Counted from the stretch's first letter, positions 19,189 to 29,054 are shown. The stretch: DNA of 64,000 nt from Acinetobacter tjernbergiae DSM 14971 = CIP 107465 (GCF_000374425.1 NZ_KB894372.1:1-64000); one strand, 5' to 3'. Numbers and translations are program-made. Notes: generated from the sequence alone by a model not told the origin.

Positions 19189-20685
19189 ATGGGTACACAA
19201 TCGAAGACTGTTCCATTTCATCGTGTCATTGTGATCGGCGGTGGTTTTGCAGGTCTGGGCGCAGCCATTAAACTCAAACAAGCAGGCATCCAAGATTTTA
19301 TTTTGCTAGAAAAAGCCAATGAGTTGGGTGGGGTATGGCGTGAAAATACCTATCCAGGCTGTGCTTGTGATGTGCCTTCAGCATTGTATTCCTACTCTTT
19401 TGAGCCCAATCCTGCATGGAGTCGTGTGTTTGCAGGACAGGCTGAAATCAAACAATATCTGCAAAATACGGCACAAAAATACCAAGTATTACCTCATGTC
19501 CGTTTTCAACATGAAACCCTTGCAGCAACGTGGTCAGATGCTAAACAGTGCTGGATTATTAAAACCAATCAAGGCGAATTACATTCACAATTTGCGATTA
19601 TGGCATGTGGCCCAATGCATGAGCCTGTCATTCCAAACATTCAAGGCTTAAAAGATTTTAAGGGTGAGATTTTCCATTCATCGCGTTGGCGACATGATGT
19701 GGACTTAACAGGAAAACGTGTTGCAGTAATTGGCACAGGTGCTTCAGCAATTCAGTTTGTGCCACAAATTCAGCCGTTGGTAAAACAACTCACTGTATTT
19801 CAACGCACACCGCATTGGATTTTACCTAAATCCGATATGCCACTCCCAAGTGCGATTCAAACCTTATTTAAATATGTCCCTGTCACTCAGTCGGTGATGC
19901 GTGGTTCAGTCTATGGCATCTTTGAAACCTTAAATGGTGGCTTACAAAGTAATGCGGCGATGCGACAAGTACAACGTATTGCCGAGTTTCATATTAAACA
20001 AGGCATTAAAGACGCTAAGTTACGTGCCAAAGTCACACCAAATTATGTGATTGGCTGTAAACGTATTCTGCAATCTAATGAATGGTACCCAACTCTAGCC
20101 CAAGACAATGTCAATGTGGTGGCGGGTGCATTGAGCGAAGTGAAAGGCAAGCAGTTGATTGCCAGTGATGGCACGACTTTTGAAGCTGATGTGATCATTC
20201 TCGGGACAGGTTTTGAAGTCGCTGAACCACCAATTGCACAGCGAGTCTATAACCGTTATGGGCAAAGCATGTCTGATGTGTGGCAGGGTAGTCCAGAAGG
20301 TTATATGGGAACGATGGTGGCGGATTGTCCGAATGGTTTTTTGATGTTCGGCCCTAATATTGCGGTGAGTTCATCTGCTTTTATCATCATTGAAGCCCAA
20401 CTGACTTATATTGTTGATGCCTTAAAACAAGCAATTCAAAAAAATATCAAAAGCATAGAACCTGACCCTGTGCGTATGGCTGAATTTAATCAACGCGTGC
20501 AAGAGGCTTTACAAACGACGGTGTGGAATAAAGGGGGTTGTCAGAGTTATTTCATTGATCGAAATGGGCGTAACAGTACGGTATGGCCGTGGACAACGTT
20601 TAAGATGCGTCAGCAACTCAGTTATTTTAATTTGAATGAATATTTGATTGATCATCAAGTTGGGGGAGAAGCCGAACTTGTTTAA
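19189..20685 (+). CDS. Flavin-containing monooxygenase, Baeyer-Villiger type
   Basis: 498 residues, normal for the family. It has the FAD-binding GGGFAG at residues 17-22, the WRENTYPGCACD motif at ~50-61, the Baeyer-Villiger fingerprint FKGEIFHSSRW at 157-167 (F.G...H...W) and the NADPH-binding GTGASA at 182-187. It should insert oxygen next to a ketone, or oxidise S/N atoms, using NADPH and O2; the substrate is not predictable. A purine-rich AAGGAAA lies ten bases before the ATG. It is monocistronic, with its own terminator. Confidence 0.9.
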   Translation: MGTQSKTVPFHRVIVIGGGFAGLGAAIKLKQAGIQDFILLEKANELGGVWRENTYPGCACDVPSALYSYSFEPNPAWSRVFAGQAEIKQYLQNTAQKYQVLPHVRFQHETLAATWSDAKQCWIIKTNQGELHSQFAIMACGPMHEPVIPNIQGLKDFKGEIFHSSRWRHDVDLTGKRVAVIGTGASAIQFVPQIQPLVKQLTVFQRTPHWILPKSDMPLPSAIQTLFKYVPVTQSVMRGSVYGIFETLNGGLQSNAAMRQVQRIAEFHIKQGIKDAKLRAKVTPNYVIGCKRILQSNEWYPTLAQDNVNVVAGALSEVKGKQLIASDGTTFEADVIILGTGFEVAEPPIAQRVYNRYGQSMSDVWQGSPEGYMGTMVADCPNGFLMFGPNIAVSSSAFIIIEAQLTYIVDALKQAIQKNIKSIEPDPVRMAEFNQRVQEALQTTVWNKGGCQSYFIDRNGRNSTVWPWTTFKMRQQLSYFNLNEYLIDHQVGGEAELV

Positions 20686-20704
20686 TCAAACTAAGGGTTA
20701 AGCT

Positions 20705-20735
20705 AAACACCTCTAAGTCGATTAGAGGTGTTTTT
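20705..20735. terminator. Bidirectional terminator after the monooxygenase gene
   Basis: AAACACCTCTAA pairs perfectly with TTAGAGGTGTTT around a five-base loop, with T-runs following. It also faces the convergent small-protein gene. Confidence 0.9.
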
Positions 20736-20739
20736 ATTT

Positions 20740-21159
20740 TTAGTTCGATGATGATTGGCTAAGTTCTGCATGCACAATTGGAATGTTCCCGTCATTTGTA
20801 CCGATGACAGCATCTTTGGTTTCTTGCAGTTTCTTTGTGGTGACTTCTTTGGTTTCTTCAGCTTTTGCCTGAATTGATTGAGATTGCTCAGCACTATAAA
20901 CTTTGGCTTCTTGCCATGATTTGCTTATTTTTGCAGATGTTTTTTCTGAACCATGTTGAATCGAGTGACCTAAGTTTTGGATGCCTTTTCCTGTTTTATA
21001 CAGTAGTACACGTCCGATACTTGGATTATCACCATAAGGAAGTGTTTTTTCAGCCGTTGCAGTATTCGCATTCGCCGTAGTTGTATTTGTTTCGGCTGCC
21101 CAGAGAGAAGACGATGCGATCAGTGCAGTCGCTAAACACAGTGAAGGTACTTTTTTCAT
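20740..21159 (-). CDS. Small secreted helical protein of unknown function
   Basis: 139 residues from the second of two adjacent ATGs (21159); GGA stands seven bases before it, whereas the longer frame to 21198 lacks a site. A signal peptide ends in SSLWA. The mature protein is Thr/Ala/Asn-rich, then GKGIQNLGHSIQHGSEKTSAK, then a long helix of Gln/Lys/Glu (SIQAKAEETKEVTTKKLQ) like an apolipoprotein- or LEA-type amphipathic helix. It is similar in design to the protein encoded at 17388-17975. Periplasmic; role unknown. Confidence 0.65.
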   Translation of the reverse strand: MKKVPSLCLATALIASSSLWAAETNTTTANANTATAEKTLPYGDNPSIGRVLLYKTGKGIQNLGHSIQHGSEKTSAKISKSWQEAKVYSAEQSQSIQAKAEETKEVTTKKLQETKDAVIGTNDGNIPIVHAELSQSSSN

Positions 21160-21510
21160 CATCTTTTCCGTCCCATAACTGACCTTGCCATAATCCAAGC
21201 TTTATAGCTTATCGCCAAGTATAAGAAAAGAATGTAGGTAATGTGAAATTGATACAGTGCGTAAAAATTATGTCTGTTCAGTTTGATAGCTCATATGTTT
21301 GTAGCGTATTCGCTTCTTCATCCAATTCAGAAGATCAGGTTGTTAATCAAATATTTGATGAGCGTTGACGCCTTGTTTTCCCCATGGTAGTTTTAATTCA
21401 ATACAAATCAATATTTTCGCGGTTTATTTTTAATCAAAATAGGTATCTTATGCAGCAGATTTTGGAATCGTATACCTCACTTCTGCCGCATAAGCGTAGT
21501 TGGGCATTAT
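21160..21510. other. Intergenic region with two 32-codon frames
   Basis: It contains short ATG frames at 21270-21368 and 21450-21548. The second has an AGG seven bases upstream and reads as protein-like (LLPHKRSWALYDSRNNIQ), overlapping the start of the next gene in another frame. Either could be a remnant. The promoter of the minus-strand gene should also lie here. Confidence 0.4.
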
Positions 21511-21945
21511 ATGATTCAAGGAATAACATTCAAAATTATCTGGCGTGATGATGATATGTATGAATTTCAAATTACCTCGTCAGATGGTATTTCTACTTTT
21601 ATTAACAAAGTTTATGTTGGGTATGATAATTACAATAAAATGGTATCTGAAATTTATCAGTTCAAAAACCACATTTACGGTGGAATCTACGATATTCAAT
21701 TTGGTGAATTTGGCCCAGAATATGCTAGTGGAGCATTTGTTGCACGATTACATTTTCAAGAACTTGGAAAAATTTACGTTAGTATTCATGCACAATCAGA
21801 GTTTATTGATTTTGGTAAGAAAAATATTGCAAGCGAAGTAAAGCTATTTTTCACTACAGAGCCAGTATTGCTAGATAATTTCATTGAACAACTTAAACTG
21901 CTAAAGTCCGAGCTAGTCAATGAAGCTAGCCTAGAAATTTTCTAG
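21511..21945 (+). CDS. Orphan immunity-like small protein
   Basis: 144 residues from the ATG at 21511; an internal ATG at 21556 is the alternative start. The design (WRDDDMYEFQI near the start, then FGPEYASGAFVARLHFQELGKIYVSIHAQ, then LDNFIEQLKLL) recalls single-domain immunity proteins of contact-dependent toxin systems (WapI-type look). This is pattern memory, not a search. No toxin gene adjoins it. It is AT-rich compared with the neighbouring core genes and is followed by a pseudogene of similar character. Confidence 0.55.
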   Translation: MIQGITFKIIWRDDDMYEFQITSSDGISTFINKVYVGYDNYNKMVSEIYQFKNHIYGGIYDIQFGEFGPEYASGAFVARLHFQELGKIYVSIHAQSEFIDFGKKNIASEVKLFFTTEPVLLDNFIEQLKLLKSELVNEASLEIF

Positions 21946-22091
21946 CATAAGTATAGAATTTATCTTTAATTTTTTCAGCTTCCGAAAACATGACTATTCA
22001 TAAAAAAAATTAATATGGTTTAACTTTTTATGGATGTTTCTGTAATCTGTCTAACTTGCGCCTTGCGCGGGTAGTTGCGCATCAGTAAAGC

Positions 22092-22625
22092 ATGATCGAA
22101 ATACTAGAAAATTTTGAAATATTGAAGAGTAGCTCACTTGAGTTAGATAACCTTTCTTTGGCTGGCGTGAAAATATGGAAGTGATGTAAATGAATTCCCA
22201 TTCGAAAAGATTACTGAGATTACATTAGCTCCAATTGTGAAAGGCTCTTCTTGGTCTAAAGCAGAAGGGAGTCGATATTATGATGAAAACGAAAATGAGT
22301 TATCGAAAGCTGAATTAATAAATAATGTAGTTCAAGAAGGTGGTGTTTTTCATTTTTATGAAAAAATTAGTTTTGTAGTAAAAAATGGAAAAATTCGTGA
22401 TTTTTCAATCTATGGCGCATATAAAGATTACTATAGTTACATTAAAACTTTGAGCAATTTGAAGAAGAATTTGGAAAGCCAGAAAAGATGGAAATTACGG
22501 AAGCATATGGCGACATTATGGATTATAAATGCTTTTACAATAATGGTAAAAAGCTAATCGTTTGGGATGTAGATCAGAAAGCCATTGTTGTTATCTTGCT
22601 GAGAAGTGATCTTGTGTCGAAGTAA
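22092..22625 (+). pseudogene. Twice-frameshifted small cytosolic protein gene
   Basis: Reading three segments in succession gives one coherent ~178-residue protein. The frame from the ATG at 22092 (MIEILENFEILKSS) breaks at an apparent extra base near 22180 (ATATGGAAGTGA). A second frame continues through DVNEFPFEKITEITLAP and VVKNGKIRDFSIYGAYKDYY. An apparent lost base near 22453 then restores the first frame for EQFEEEFGKPEKMEITEAYG and ends at TAA 22623-22625. The second indel compensates for the first. FGKPEKM..T and KKLIVWDVDQKAIVVIL look like an immunity-type protein. No family named. Confidence 0.65.
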
Positions 22626-22655
22626 ACACGCCAACTTGGCACTCAACAAGGACAA

Positions 22656-22682
22656 TGCCCCAACCACTTATGGGGCAATTTT
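22656..22682 (+). terminator. Terminator after the pseudogene
   Basis: TGCCCCA pairs with TGGGGCA around an eight-base loop, followed by ATTTTTAT. Confidence 0.8.
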
Positions 22683-22751
22683 TATAATTCAGATGAATCG
22701 CAAAATGGCAATTTGTATTAAAATTTGGCTGACGATTATTCGATAAAATAA

Positions 22752-22774
22752 ACCCCGCTAATTTATAGCGGGGT
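22752..22774 (-). terminator. glyS: Terminator of the glyQS operon
   Basis: ACCCCGCTA pairs with TAGCGGGGT around a five-base loop; on the minus strand it is followed by TTTATTTTA. It lies 26 bases beyond the glyS stop. Confidence 0.8.
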
Positions 22775-22800
22775 CTACCTTATTTTTCAATTACTTAACA

Positions 22801-24870
22801 TCAACCCTGCAATACACTTACATCTGCAATTGCCGTGAATAAATCACGCAACTGAGCCAATAAACGTAAACGGTTGGCTTTCAATTCAACGTCATCTGCC
22901 ATAACCATTACACCTTCAAAGAAAGCATCAATTGGCGCACGAAGCGCAGCAAGCTTAGACAATGCTTCGGTATAATTACGTGTAGCAAGTAAAGGCTGAA
23001 CCACAGGCGTAAGTGCTTGAAGCTCTGCATAAAGCGCTTTCTCAGCAGCTTCAACCAAGTTCGCTTCAACCACAGCCCCTTCAGGCGTTGCTTCTTTCGC
23101 AAGAATATTAGCAACACGTTTATTTGCCGCAGCCAATGCAGCCGCTTCTGGCAAAGTACGGAAATGATTGACAGCAGTGACACGCTTATCAAAATCAAGT
23201 GGAGATTTTGGAGCAAGTGCTTGAACCGCTTGAATCACATCAACTGATACGCCTTGGTCTTCATACTTGGCACGGTAACGACCTTCAAGGAACGCAACGG
23301 CATCAGCACGGGTCTTATCATGATCTTTAACCACGTCACCATAACCTTGAAGCGCAAAGTTCACTAGTTCTTCAATCGTGACATCGAGTTCATTTTCAAT
23401 GATCAAACGTAAGATACCGATTGCAGAACGACGTAATGCAAATGGATCTTTAGAACCTGTTGGTGCTTGACCAATACCGAAAATACCGACCAATGTGTCT
23501 AAACGGTCAGCAAGCGCAATGGTTGTACCTGTCTTAGTTTGCGGTAATACATCACCAGCAAATTTAGGTAAGTACTGTTCACCTAAAGCTTCTGCAACTT
23601 CATTATTCTCACCTTCAAGGCGTGCATAGTAAGTACTTGCAATCCCTTGAAGCTCTGGGAATTCACCCACAAGTTCAGAGGTTAAGTCACATTTCGCAAG
23701 TAACGCAGCTTTCTCAGCATCAGTAACATTTGCACCTGTAATTGGAGACAATGCCACCGCTAATTTAGCAATACGTTCTGATTTATCCCAAAGCGTACCC
23801 AATTGTGCTTGGAATACCATATTTGCGAGTTTTTCTTTACGGCTTGCAAGTGGTTGCTTTTGGTCTTGTAAAAAGAAGAATTCAGCATCTGACAAACGAG
23901 GGCGTACAACTTTCTCATTTCCTTCAATAATTTGAATCGGATCTTTTGACTCAATATTTGAAATGGTAATGAAGTAAGGTTGTAATTTACCTTCAGCATT
24001 GATTAAACAGAAATACTTTTGGTTGTCCTGCATGGTGGTAATCAATGCTTCTTGAGGAACAGCTAAATAACGCTCTTCAAAGGTTGCACGTAACGCAACA
24101 GGCCATTCAACCAAACTGGTGACTTCATCAAGTAAGTCTGCTGGCACAATTGCAGTGGCATTGACTTCATCTGCCAATGTTTTGACTTGTGCTTGAATGG
24201 TTGCTTGACGCTTTTCAAAGTTCGCAACGACATAAGCTTGCTCTAAGGCAGCTAAATAGTCATTTGCATGTGTCAGAGTCACTGCTTCTGGCGCATGGAA
24301 ACGATGACCATAGGTCACGTTACCTGCTTTATGATCTTGAATGGTTGCTTCAACGACTTGGTCGTCTTTCAACAATACAACCCATTTTACTGGACGCACG
24401 AATTCAGTACGGCTTGCCGCTGAACGCATACGTTTAGCGATTGGCAAGTCATCCAACGCAGCTTGTAAAATTTGTGGCAGTAAAGCATCAAGGCTTTGAC
24501 CTTTCACATCTTTCAAGAAGCACACTTTTTCAACTTTACCTGCTTGGAACGTTGAAAGCTGATCAACCGTAACGCCTTGACCGCGCATAAAGCCTTCAAG
24601 GGCTTTAGTTGCTTTGCCTTCAGCATCATAAGCCGCTTGTACCGCAGGGCCGTCAAAACGTTTTTGCGTGTCCGCTTGAGCAGCATCGATATCCACAATT
24701 TTAAGGGCTAAACGACGTGGAGCAGCATAAGCTTGAATAGACGCGAAGTTTAAGCCTGCATCTTTGAGGCCTTTTTCAGTTTCAGCTTTTAAAGCATCAC
24801 GTAAAGTCTTTAAGCTTTTTGGTGGAAGTTCTTCACAGCCAAGTTCGAATACAACTGTATGCTTGGTCAT
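22801..24870 (-). CDS. glyS: Glycine--tRNA ligase beta subunit
   Basis: 689 residues, full length for bacterial GlyS. It begins [14 protein letters not shown], the hallmark of the family, and contains [35 protein letters not shown] and a C-terminal DALR-like anticodon-binding region ([13 protein letters not shown]). With the alpha subunit it forms the alpha2beta2 enzyme that charges tRNA-Gly; the beta chain binds tRNA. Its ATG overlaps the glyQ stop by one base (TAATG), so the subunits are translationally coupled. Confidence 0.97.
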   Translation of the reverse strand: MTKHTVVFELGCEELPPKSLKTLRDALKAETEKGLKDAGLNFASIQAYAAPRRLALKIVDIDAAQADTQKRFDGPAVQAAYDAEGKATKALEGFMRGQGVTVDQLSTFQAGKVEKVCFLKDVKGQSLDALLPQILQAALDDLPIAKRMRSAASRTEFVRPVKWVVLLKDDQVVEATIQDHKAGNVTYGHRFHAPEAVTLTHANDYLAALEQAYVVANFEKRQATIQAQVKTLADEVNATAIVPADLLDEVTSLVEWPVALRATFEERYLAVPQEALITTMQDNQKYFCLINAEGKLQPYFITISNIESKDPIQIIEGNEKVVRPRLSDAEFFFLQDQKQPLASRKEKLANMVFQAQLGTLWDKSERIAKLAVALSPITGANVTDAEKAALLAKCDLTSELVGEFPELQGIASTYYARLEGENNEVAEALGEQYLPKFAGDVLPQTKTGTTIALADRLDTLVGIFGIGQAPTGSKDPFALRRSAIGILRLIIENELDVTIEELVNFALQGYGDVVKDHDKTRADAVAFLEGRYRAKYEDQGVSVDVIQAVQALAPKSPLDFDKRVTAVNHFRTLPEAAALAAANKRVANILAKEATPEGAVVEANLVEAAEKALYAELQALTPVVQPLLATRNYTEALSKLAALRAPIDAFFEGVMVMADDVELKANRLRLLAQLRDLFTAIADVSVLQG

Positions 24871-25859
24871 TATTTATTCTCCTTCGCTTTTTCAGCTTGG
24901 GCTGCTTCTGCTTCAACTTGTGCTTTGAGTTGAGCCAATACTTCATCACGTAAATGCGGTTCTGCCATTGGGAAACCGAGTTTCGCACGGGCAGCGACAT
25001 AACTTTGTGCAATTGAACGCGCCAAAGTACGCACACGTAAAATATAACGTTGACGTTCAGTCACAGAAATAGCACCACGCGCATCAAGTAAGTTAAAGCT
25101 ATGCGATGCTTTAATGACTTGCTCATAAGCAGGGAGTGGCAGTTCAGCTTCCATTAAGCGAGTTGCTTCCGCTTCATAGAAATCGAATAATTCAAACATT
25201 TTTTCAACGTTGGCATATTCAAAGTTATAGGTTGATTGCTCAACTTCATTTTGATGGAATACATCGCCGTAAGTCACTGTACCGAACTGACCTTTAGTCC
25301 AAACCAGATCGTAAACTGAGTCTACACCTTGAAGGTACATCGCAAGACGTTCTAAACCGTAAGTAATTTCGCCAGTCACAGGGTAGCATTCAACACCACC
25401 GACTTGTTGGAAGTAAGTGAACTGAGTCACTTCCATACCATTTAACCAGACTTCCCAACCTAAGCCCCATGCGCCAAGCGTTGGAGATTCCCAGTTATCT
25501 TCCACGAAACGAATGTCATGCGTCAACGTATCAATCCCGATCGCTTTTAAAGAATCGAGATAAAGCTGTTGGATATTGTCTGGGTTTGGTTTTAAGACGA
25601 CTTGGAACTGATAGTAATGTTGTAAGCGGTTCGGGTTCTCACCATAGCGACCATCTTTCGGACGGCGTGAAGGTTGAACATAAGCCGCATTCCAAGTTTC
25701 TGGCCCTAATGCACGTAAGAATGTTGCAGTGTGGAATGTTCCTGCACCCATTTCCATATCATATGGTTGTAATATGACGCAGCCTTGCTCCGCCCAATAG
25801 TTTTGTAGGGCAAGAATTAAGCCCTGAAATGTATCAATATGCGATATAGCACGACTCAT
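24870..25859 (-). CDS. glyQ: Glycine--tRNA ligase alpha subunit
   Basis: 329 residues from the ATG at 25859 ([22 protein letters not shown]), taken because the eight extra upstream codons match nothing in the family and GGA lies in range. Class II catalytic features: [61 protein letters not shown], and [12 protein letters not shown]. The C-terminal Ala/Glu/Lys-rich extension is longer than in E. coli. It supplies the aminoacylation site. Confidence 0.97.
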   Translation of the reverse strand: MSRAISHIDTFQGLILALQNYWAEQGCVILQPYDMEMGAGTFHTATFLRALGPETWNAAYVQPSRRPKDGRYGENPNRLQHYYQFQVVLKPNPDNIQQLYLDSLKAIGIDTLTHDIRFVEDNWESPTLGAWGLGWEVWLNGMEVTQFTYFQQVGGVECYPVTGEITYGLERLAMYLQGVDSVYDLVWTKGQFGTVTYGDVFHQNEVEQSTYNFEYANVEKMFELFDFYEAEATRLMEAELPLPAYEQVIKASHSFNLLDARGAISVTERQRYILRVRTLARSIAQSYVAARAKLGFPMAEPHLRDEVLAQLKAQVEAEAAQAEKAKENK

Positions 25860-25929
25860 GGTGCATCCACTGGAATCAAACAAAAATTGTGCTTAAGTAT
25901 AAGGATTTTGCGGAGTAGTGGCAAAGGCT

Positions 25930-26556
25930 TTACCTAAATTGTGATTGCATAATTACTTTTAAGTTTGAAGCTTTTTCTAATGGGTTATATGTATTGGTAA
26001 TAGTAAAGAAGTCTGAACCAACTAAAAGAGGTTTATAAATCAATTTATAGTGTTTTTCTAAAATATGGGCAGTTGAGCATATTACGTCCCCCAATTTACG
26101 AGGATAGCTATAATTTTTAATAAGTCTGGGCATTATTGCAAAATCCAAAATGATGTCACCACCTATATTCACCCATGCGTGAACATTTTGGATACCAGTA
26201 GTTATTTTGTTGTTATATTCATACATTAATGATTCTTTAGTAACATCAAATTCATCATCAGGTGAATTGTTCACGTTAATGTTTCCAAATACCATATCAA
26301 CATTGTAGCCAAGAGCATGTAAATACATAAATGCGTGTGCATTTAAATCTAAACACATATTCCCCCAATAAGGATAAATGGCAAATTTTTGTTCAATAAA
26401 ATCAAATAACTCCCCATTTACAATTTCTAATAATTTGTCCATTTCTTTTTTTTCTGTGTATTGCTTTGCTGCTGGTGTTAGCTGAAGGTTTTGTAACCCT
26501 AATTCATGTGAAAATTTGATTGCATTTTTAATATTTTCTAAGTAATTGTTGTTCAT
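25930..26556 (-). CDS. Orphan transglutaminase/cysteine-protease-like protein
   Basis: 208 residues, no signal peptide. A Cys in GNMCLDLNAHAFMYLHALGY, a His in NVHAWVNIGGD and an Asp in IILDFAIMPRL are spaced like the Cys-His-Asp triad of the transglutaminase-like fold (also seen in lasso-peptide leader peptidases). The helix after the Cys and the MVFGNINV strand fit that fold. The assignment is from pattern only. It is AT-rich, has no partner gene, and sits between glyQ and the radical-SAM gene in the same direction as glyQ, so it may be a horizontally acquired singleton. Confidence 0.6.
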   Translation of the reverse strand: MNNNYLENIKNAIKFSHELGLQNLQLTPAAKQYTEKKEMDKLLEIVNGELFDFIEQKFAIYPYWGNMCLDLNAHAFMYLHALGYNVDMVFGNINVNNSPDDEFDVTKESLMYEYNNKITTGIQNVHAWVNIGGDIILDFAIMPRLIKNYSYPRKLGDVICSTAHILEKHYKLIYKPLLVGSDFFTITNTYNPLEKASNLKVIMQSQFR

Positions 26557-26852
26557 GTAAATAGTTTAGATAACCTAGTTGAAAATGAGTATAAGGATTT
26601 TCGGTTGCAGTGCAAAGGATTCGAGCGTTTCAGCGACAAGTTCTGATAATAAATTATTTAAAGTTTTTTGTTTAATTTTCGAGTCAATTCAAAATGTACT
26701 CGATAGCAGACATACTTTCTCAGTTGGCAAAGTCTTGAATAGTAGTTTATTCACTTAAACGTCACCTCATGACGCATAACATCTTTATCAATCTTAATTT
26801 TCAAATCATGAAATGTTAGCTTTGAAATGATGTTGTCACAGAGGTGTTTGAT

Positions 26853-28115
26853 ATGTCTGATCGCATTCGTGAAAAATTACAAATTCTTGCGGACGCTGCC
26901 AAATATGACGTGTCCTGTTCCTCCAGTGGCAGTGACCGTAAAAATAAAGATAAGGGGCTAGGAGATGCCAGTCGTTCAGGCATTTGCCATAGCTATACCG
27001 AAGATGGGCGTTGTGTTTCATTGCTGAAAATCTTGTTTAGTAATGTCTGTATTTTTGATTGTGCTTATTGCGTGTCACGCCGTTCCAATGATGTGAAACG
27101 GGCTGCATTTACGGTACAAGAAGTGGTTGATCTCACCATTAATTTTTATCGTCGTAATTATATTGAAGGGTTGTTTCTGAGTTCAGGAATTTTTAAGTCT
27201 GCTGATTATACGATGGAGCGGATGCTGCAAGTGGTGAAAAAACTACGACTTGAAGAAAATTTTAATGGCTATATTCACCTCAAAACCATTCCGGGTGCTT
27301 CACCAGAGCTGATTCACGAAGCAGGGCTTTATGCAGATCGGATGAGCATCAATTTAGAAATGCCAACTGAGGTTGGATTAAAAGCGTTTGCTCCTGAAAA
27401 ATCCCATCAAGAAGTACAAAAAGATTTAGGTTTAGTACGAGATCGACTGATTCAACTCAAAGATGAACGTCAAATTATTAAGCATGTGCCGAAATACGTA
27501 CCTGCAGGGCAGACCACACAAATGGTGGTCGGCGCACATCTGGAAACCGATCAAGACGTACTGGTGATGGCAGATCGACATTACAAAGAATTTAAACTCA
27601 AACGTGTCTATTTCTCAGGCTATATACCAATCAATACGGAAAATAACTATTTGCCTGCGGTGGGTTCTGCACCACCATTATTAAGAGAAAATCGACTGTA
27701 TCAAAGTGATTGGTTGATGCGTTTTTATGGGTTTCAGGTCAATGAAATTGTCAATGAAAAACATCCATATTTAGATTTAGATGTAGACCCAAAACTGAGT
27801 TGGGCACTACGTCACCCTGAACAATTTCCAGTGGATTTAAATCGTGCAGATTATCAAATGATTTTGCGCGTCCCAGGTATTGGGGTGAAGTCTGCCAAGA
27901 AAATCGTACAAGCGCGTCGTTTTGGTAAAGTGCATATTGATTTACTAAAACAACTCGGTGTGGCGTATTCACGTGCCAAGTTTTTTATTCATTGTGAAGC
28001 CAGTCCGCGTTTCCAAAAAGAGCTTTCTACTATTGATATTCGGCAGCAGATATTAACGCAGGGTTCATCCAAGTACGTTAAACAACTGTCACCACAATTG
28101 AGTTTAGGGTTCTAA
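26853..28115 (+). CDS. Radical-SAM protein of a putative DNA modification/repair pair
   Basis: 420 residues from the ATG at 26853, with GAGG eight bases upstream (the GTG at 26844 overlaps that site). The radical-SAM cluster motif is CIFDCAYC with cysteines at 66, 70 and 73. The N-terminal block KYDVSCSSSGSDR and GICHSYTEDGRCVSLLKILFSN are diagnostic of the family annotated as putative DNA modification/repair radical SAM protein. A helix-hairpin-helix (VPGIGVKSAKKIVQ) near residue 350 supports DNA binding. The next gene starts two bases after the stop and is its usual partner. The reaction is unknown. Confidence 0.88.
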   Translation: MSDRIREKLQILADAAKYDVSCSSSGSDRKNKDKGLGDASRSGICHSYTEDGRCVSLLKILFSNVCIFDCAYCVSRRSNDVKRAAFTVQEVVDLTINFYRRNYIEGLFLSSGIFKSADYTMERMLQVVKKLRLEENFNGYIHLKTIPGASPELIHEAGLYADRMSINLEMPTEVGLKAFAPEKSHQEVQKDLGLVRDRLIQLKDERQIIKHVPKYVPAGQTTQMVVGAHLETDQDVLVMADRHYKEFKLKRVYFSGYIPINTENNYLPAVGSAPPLLRENRLYQSDWLMRFYGFQVNEIVNEKHPYLDLDVDPKLSWALRHPEQFPVDLNRADYQMILRVPGIGVKSAKKIVQARRFGKVHIDLLKQLGVAYSRAKFFIHCEASPRFQKELSTIDIRQQILTQGSSKYVKQLSPQLSLGF

Positions 28116-28117
28116 AC

Positions 28118-28912
28118 ATGCTCAATGATGCTGTGGTTTATTATTATTTTGATGGCTCAATGGTCGGTTTACTCAACTGTGTATTTCGTGCTTTTCAATT
28201 TAAAGAGTTTCACGTACAACTCTGTTTAAACCAAGGCACGCAGCATGGCTTATTTGCTACGGTGGTTGAGATTCCAAATCATGAGCAACATGCAGGTCGT
28301 GTTTGGTCAGCCTTACAACAGAAACTTTCGTATTCATCTTTAAGACAATTTTATTTTGCTTATTTGTCAGAATCCTTAGATGCCTATCAGCATTTATTTA
28401 ATTACTGTATCTATGTTTTTCGGCATCAACATTCAGTCGAGAAAAACTATTCGCATCCCAGTGTTTTAGCGATTTCACAATGGGCGAAAAGGGTGGGGCG
28501 CGAAAAACATCGTATGGAAGCTTTTGTGCGATTTAAGAAAACCACTGATGGTTTATTTTTAAGTTTGGTTCGACCTGATTTTAATGTCTTGCCTTTGATA
28601 CAGTCGCATTTTAAGCGTCGTTATCAAGATCAACGTTGGTTGATTTATGACGAACAACGCAAATATGGATTGTATTATGATTTACGCGAAATTCATGAGG
28701 TGTCTTTAGAGGTTAGTCAAATTGACCGTAATCTCGAAAATGGTGCGAGTCAAAACTTCCAATTAGAATTAGATGAACAAGAAGAACTATACGATCAACT
28801 TTGGAAAGATTATTTCAATAGTATCAACATTAAAGAACGTCAGAATGTGAAATTGCACGTGCAATATTTACCTAAACGCTATTGGCGTTATCTCAACGAA
28901 AAAAATATATAA
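28118..28912 (+). CDS. Probable DNA-metabolism protein, partner of the radical-SAM enzyme
   Basis: 264 residues. The start YYYFDGSMVGLLNCVFRAF and the late segment AKRVGREKHRMEAFVRFKKT, then LVRPDFNVLPLIQSHFKRRYQDQRWLIYDEQRKYGLYYD match the family described as linked to this radical-SAM protein (TIGR03915-type). In many bacteria it is fused or adjacent to a uracil-DNA-glycosylase-like domain; here it ends after the core and no glycosylase gene follows. Two bases separate it from the upstream gene, so the pair is one operon. Confidence 0.82.
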   Translation: MLNDAVVYYYFDGSMVGLLNCVFRAFQFKEFHVQLCLNQGTQHGLFATVVEIPNHEQHAGRVWSALQQKLSYSSLRQFYFAYLSESLDAYQHLFNYCIYVFRHQHSVEKNYSHPSVLAISQWAKRVGREKHRMEAFVRFKKTTDGLFLSLVRPDFNVLPLIQSHFKRRYQDQRWLIYDEQRKYGLYYDLREIHEVSLEVSQIDRNLENGASQNFQLELDEQEELYDQLWKDYFNSINIKERQNVKLHVQYLPKRYWRYLNEKNI

Positions 28913-29054
28913 ACTACTTTTTGCAATGAATAGATTAGCCGGCCTCTAGAATCTTTTCCATAGTTTAAAACTATAATTTAAATACATCTTTGTTTTAAGA
29001 TCAGCGTATACTGCTGCAACCGATGAAAACAACACGATTACGGTAAGGTGTATT

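Noticed and set aside
21476..22082. Calling the two GTTGGGC/GTTGCGC motifs integron attC sites
   Set aside because: They are only ~32-35 bases, R-box consensus is imperfect, and no integrase is present; kept only as a finding.
24870..25883. GlyQ start at 25883
   Set aside because: The eight extra residues are unlike GlyQ and the ATG at 25859 has better spacing to a purine-rich site.
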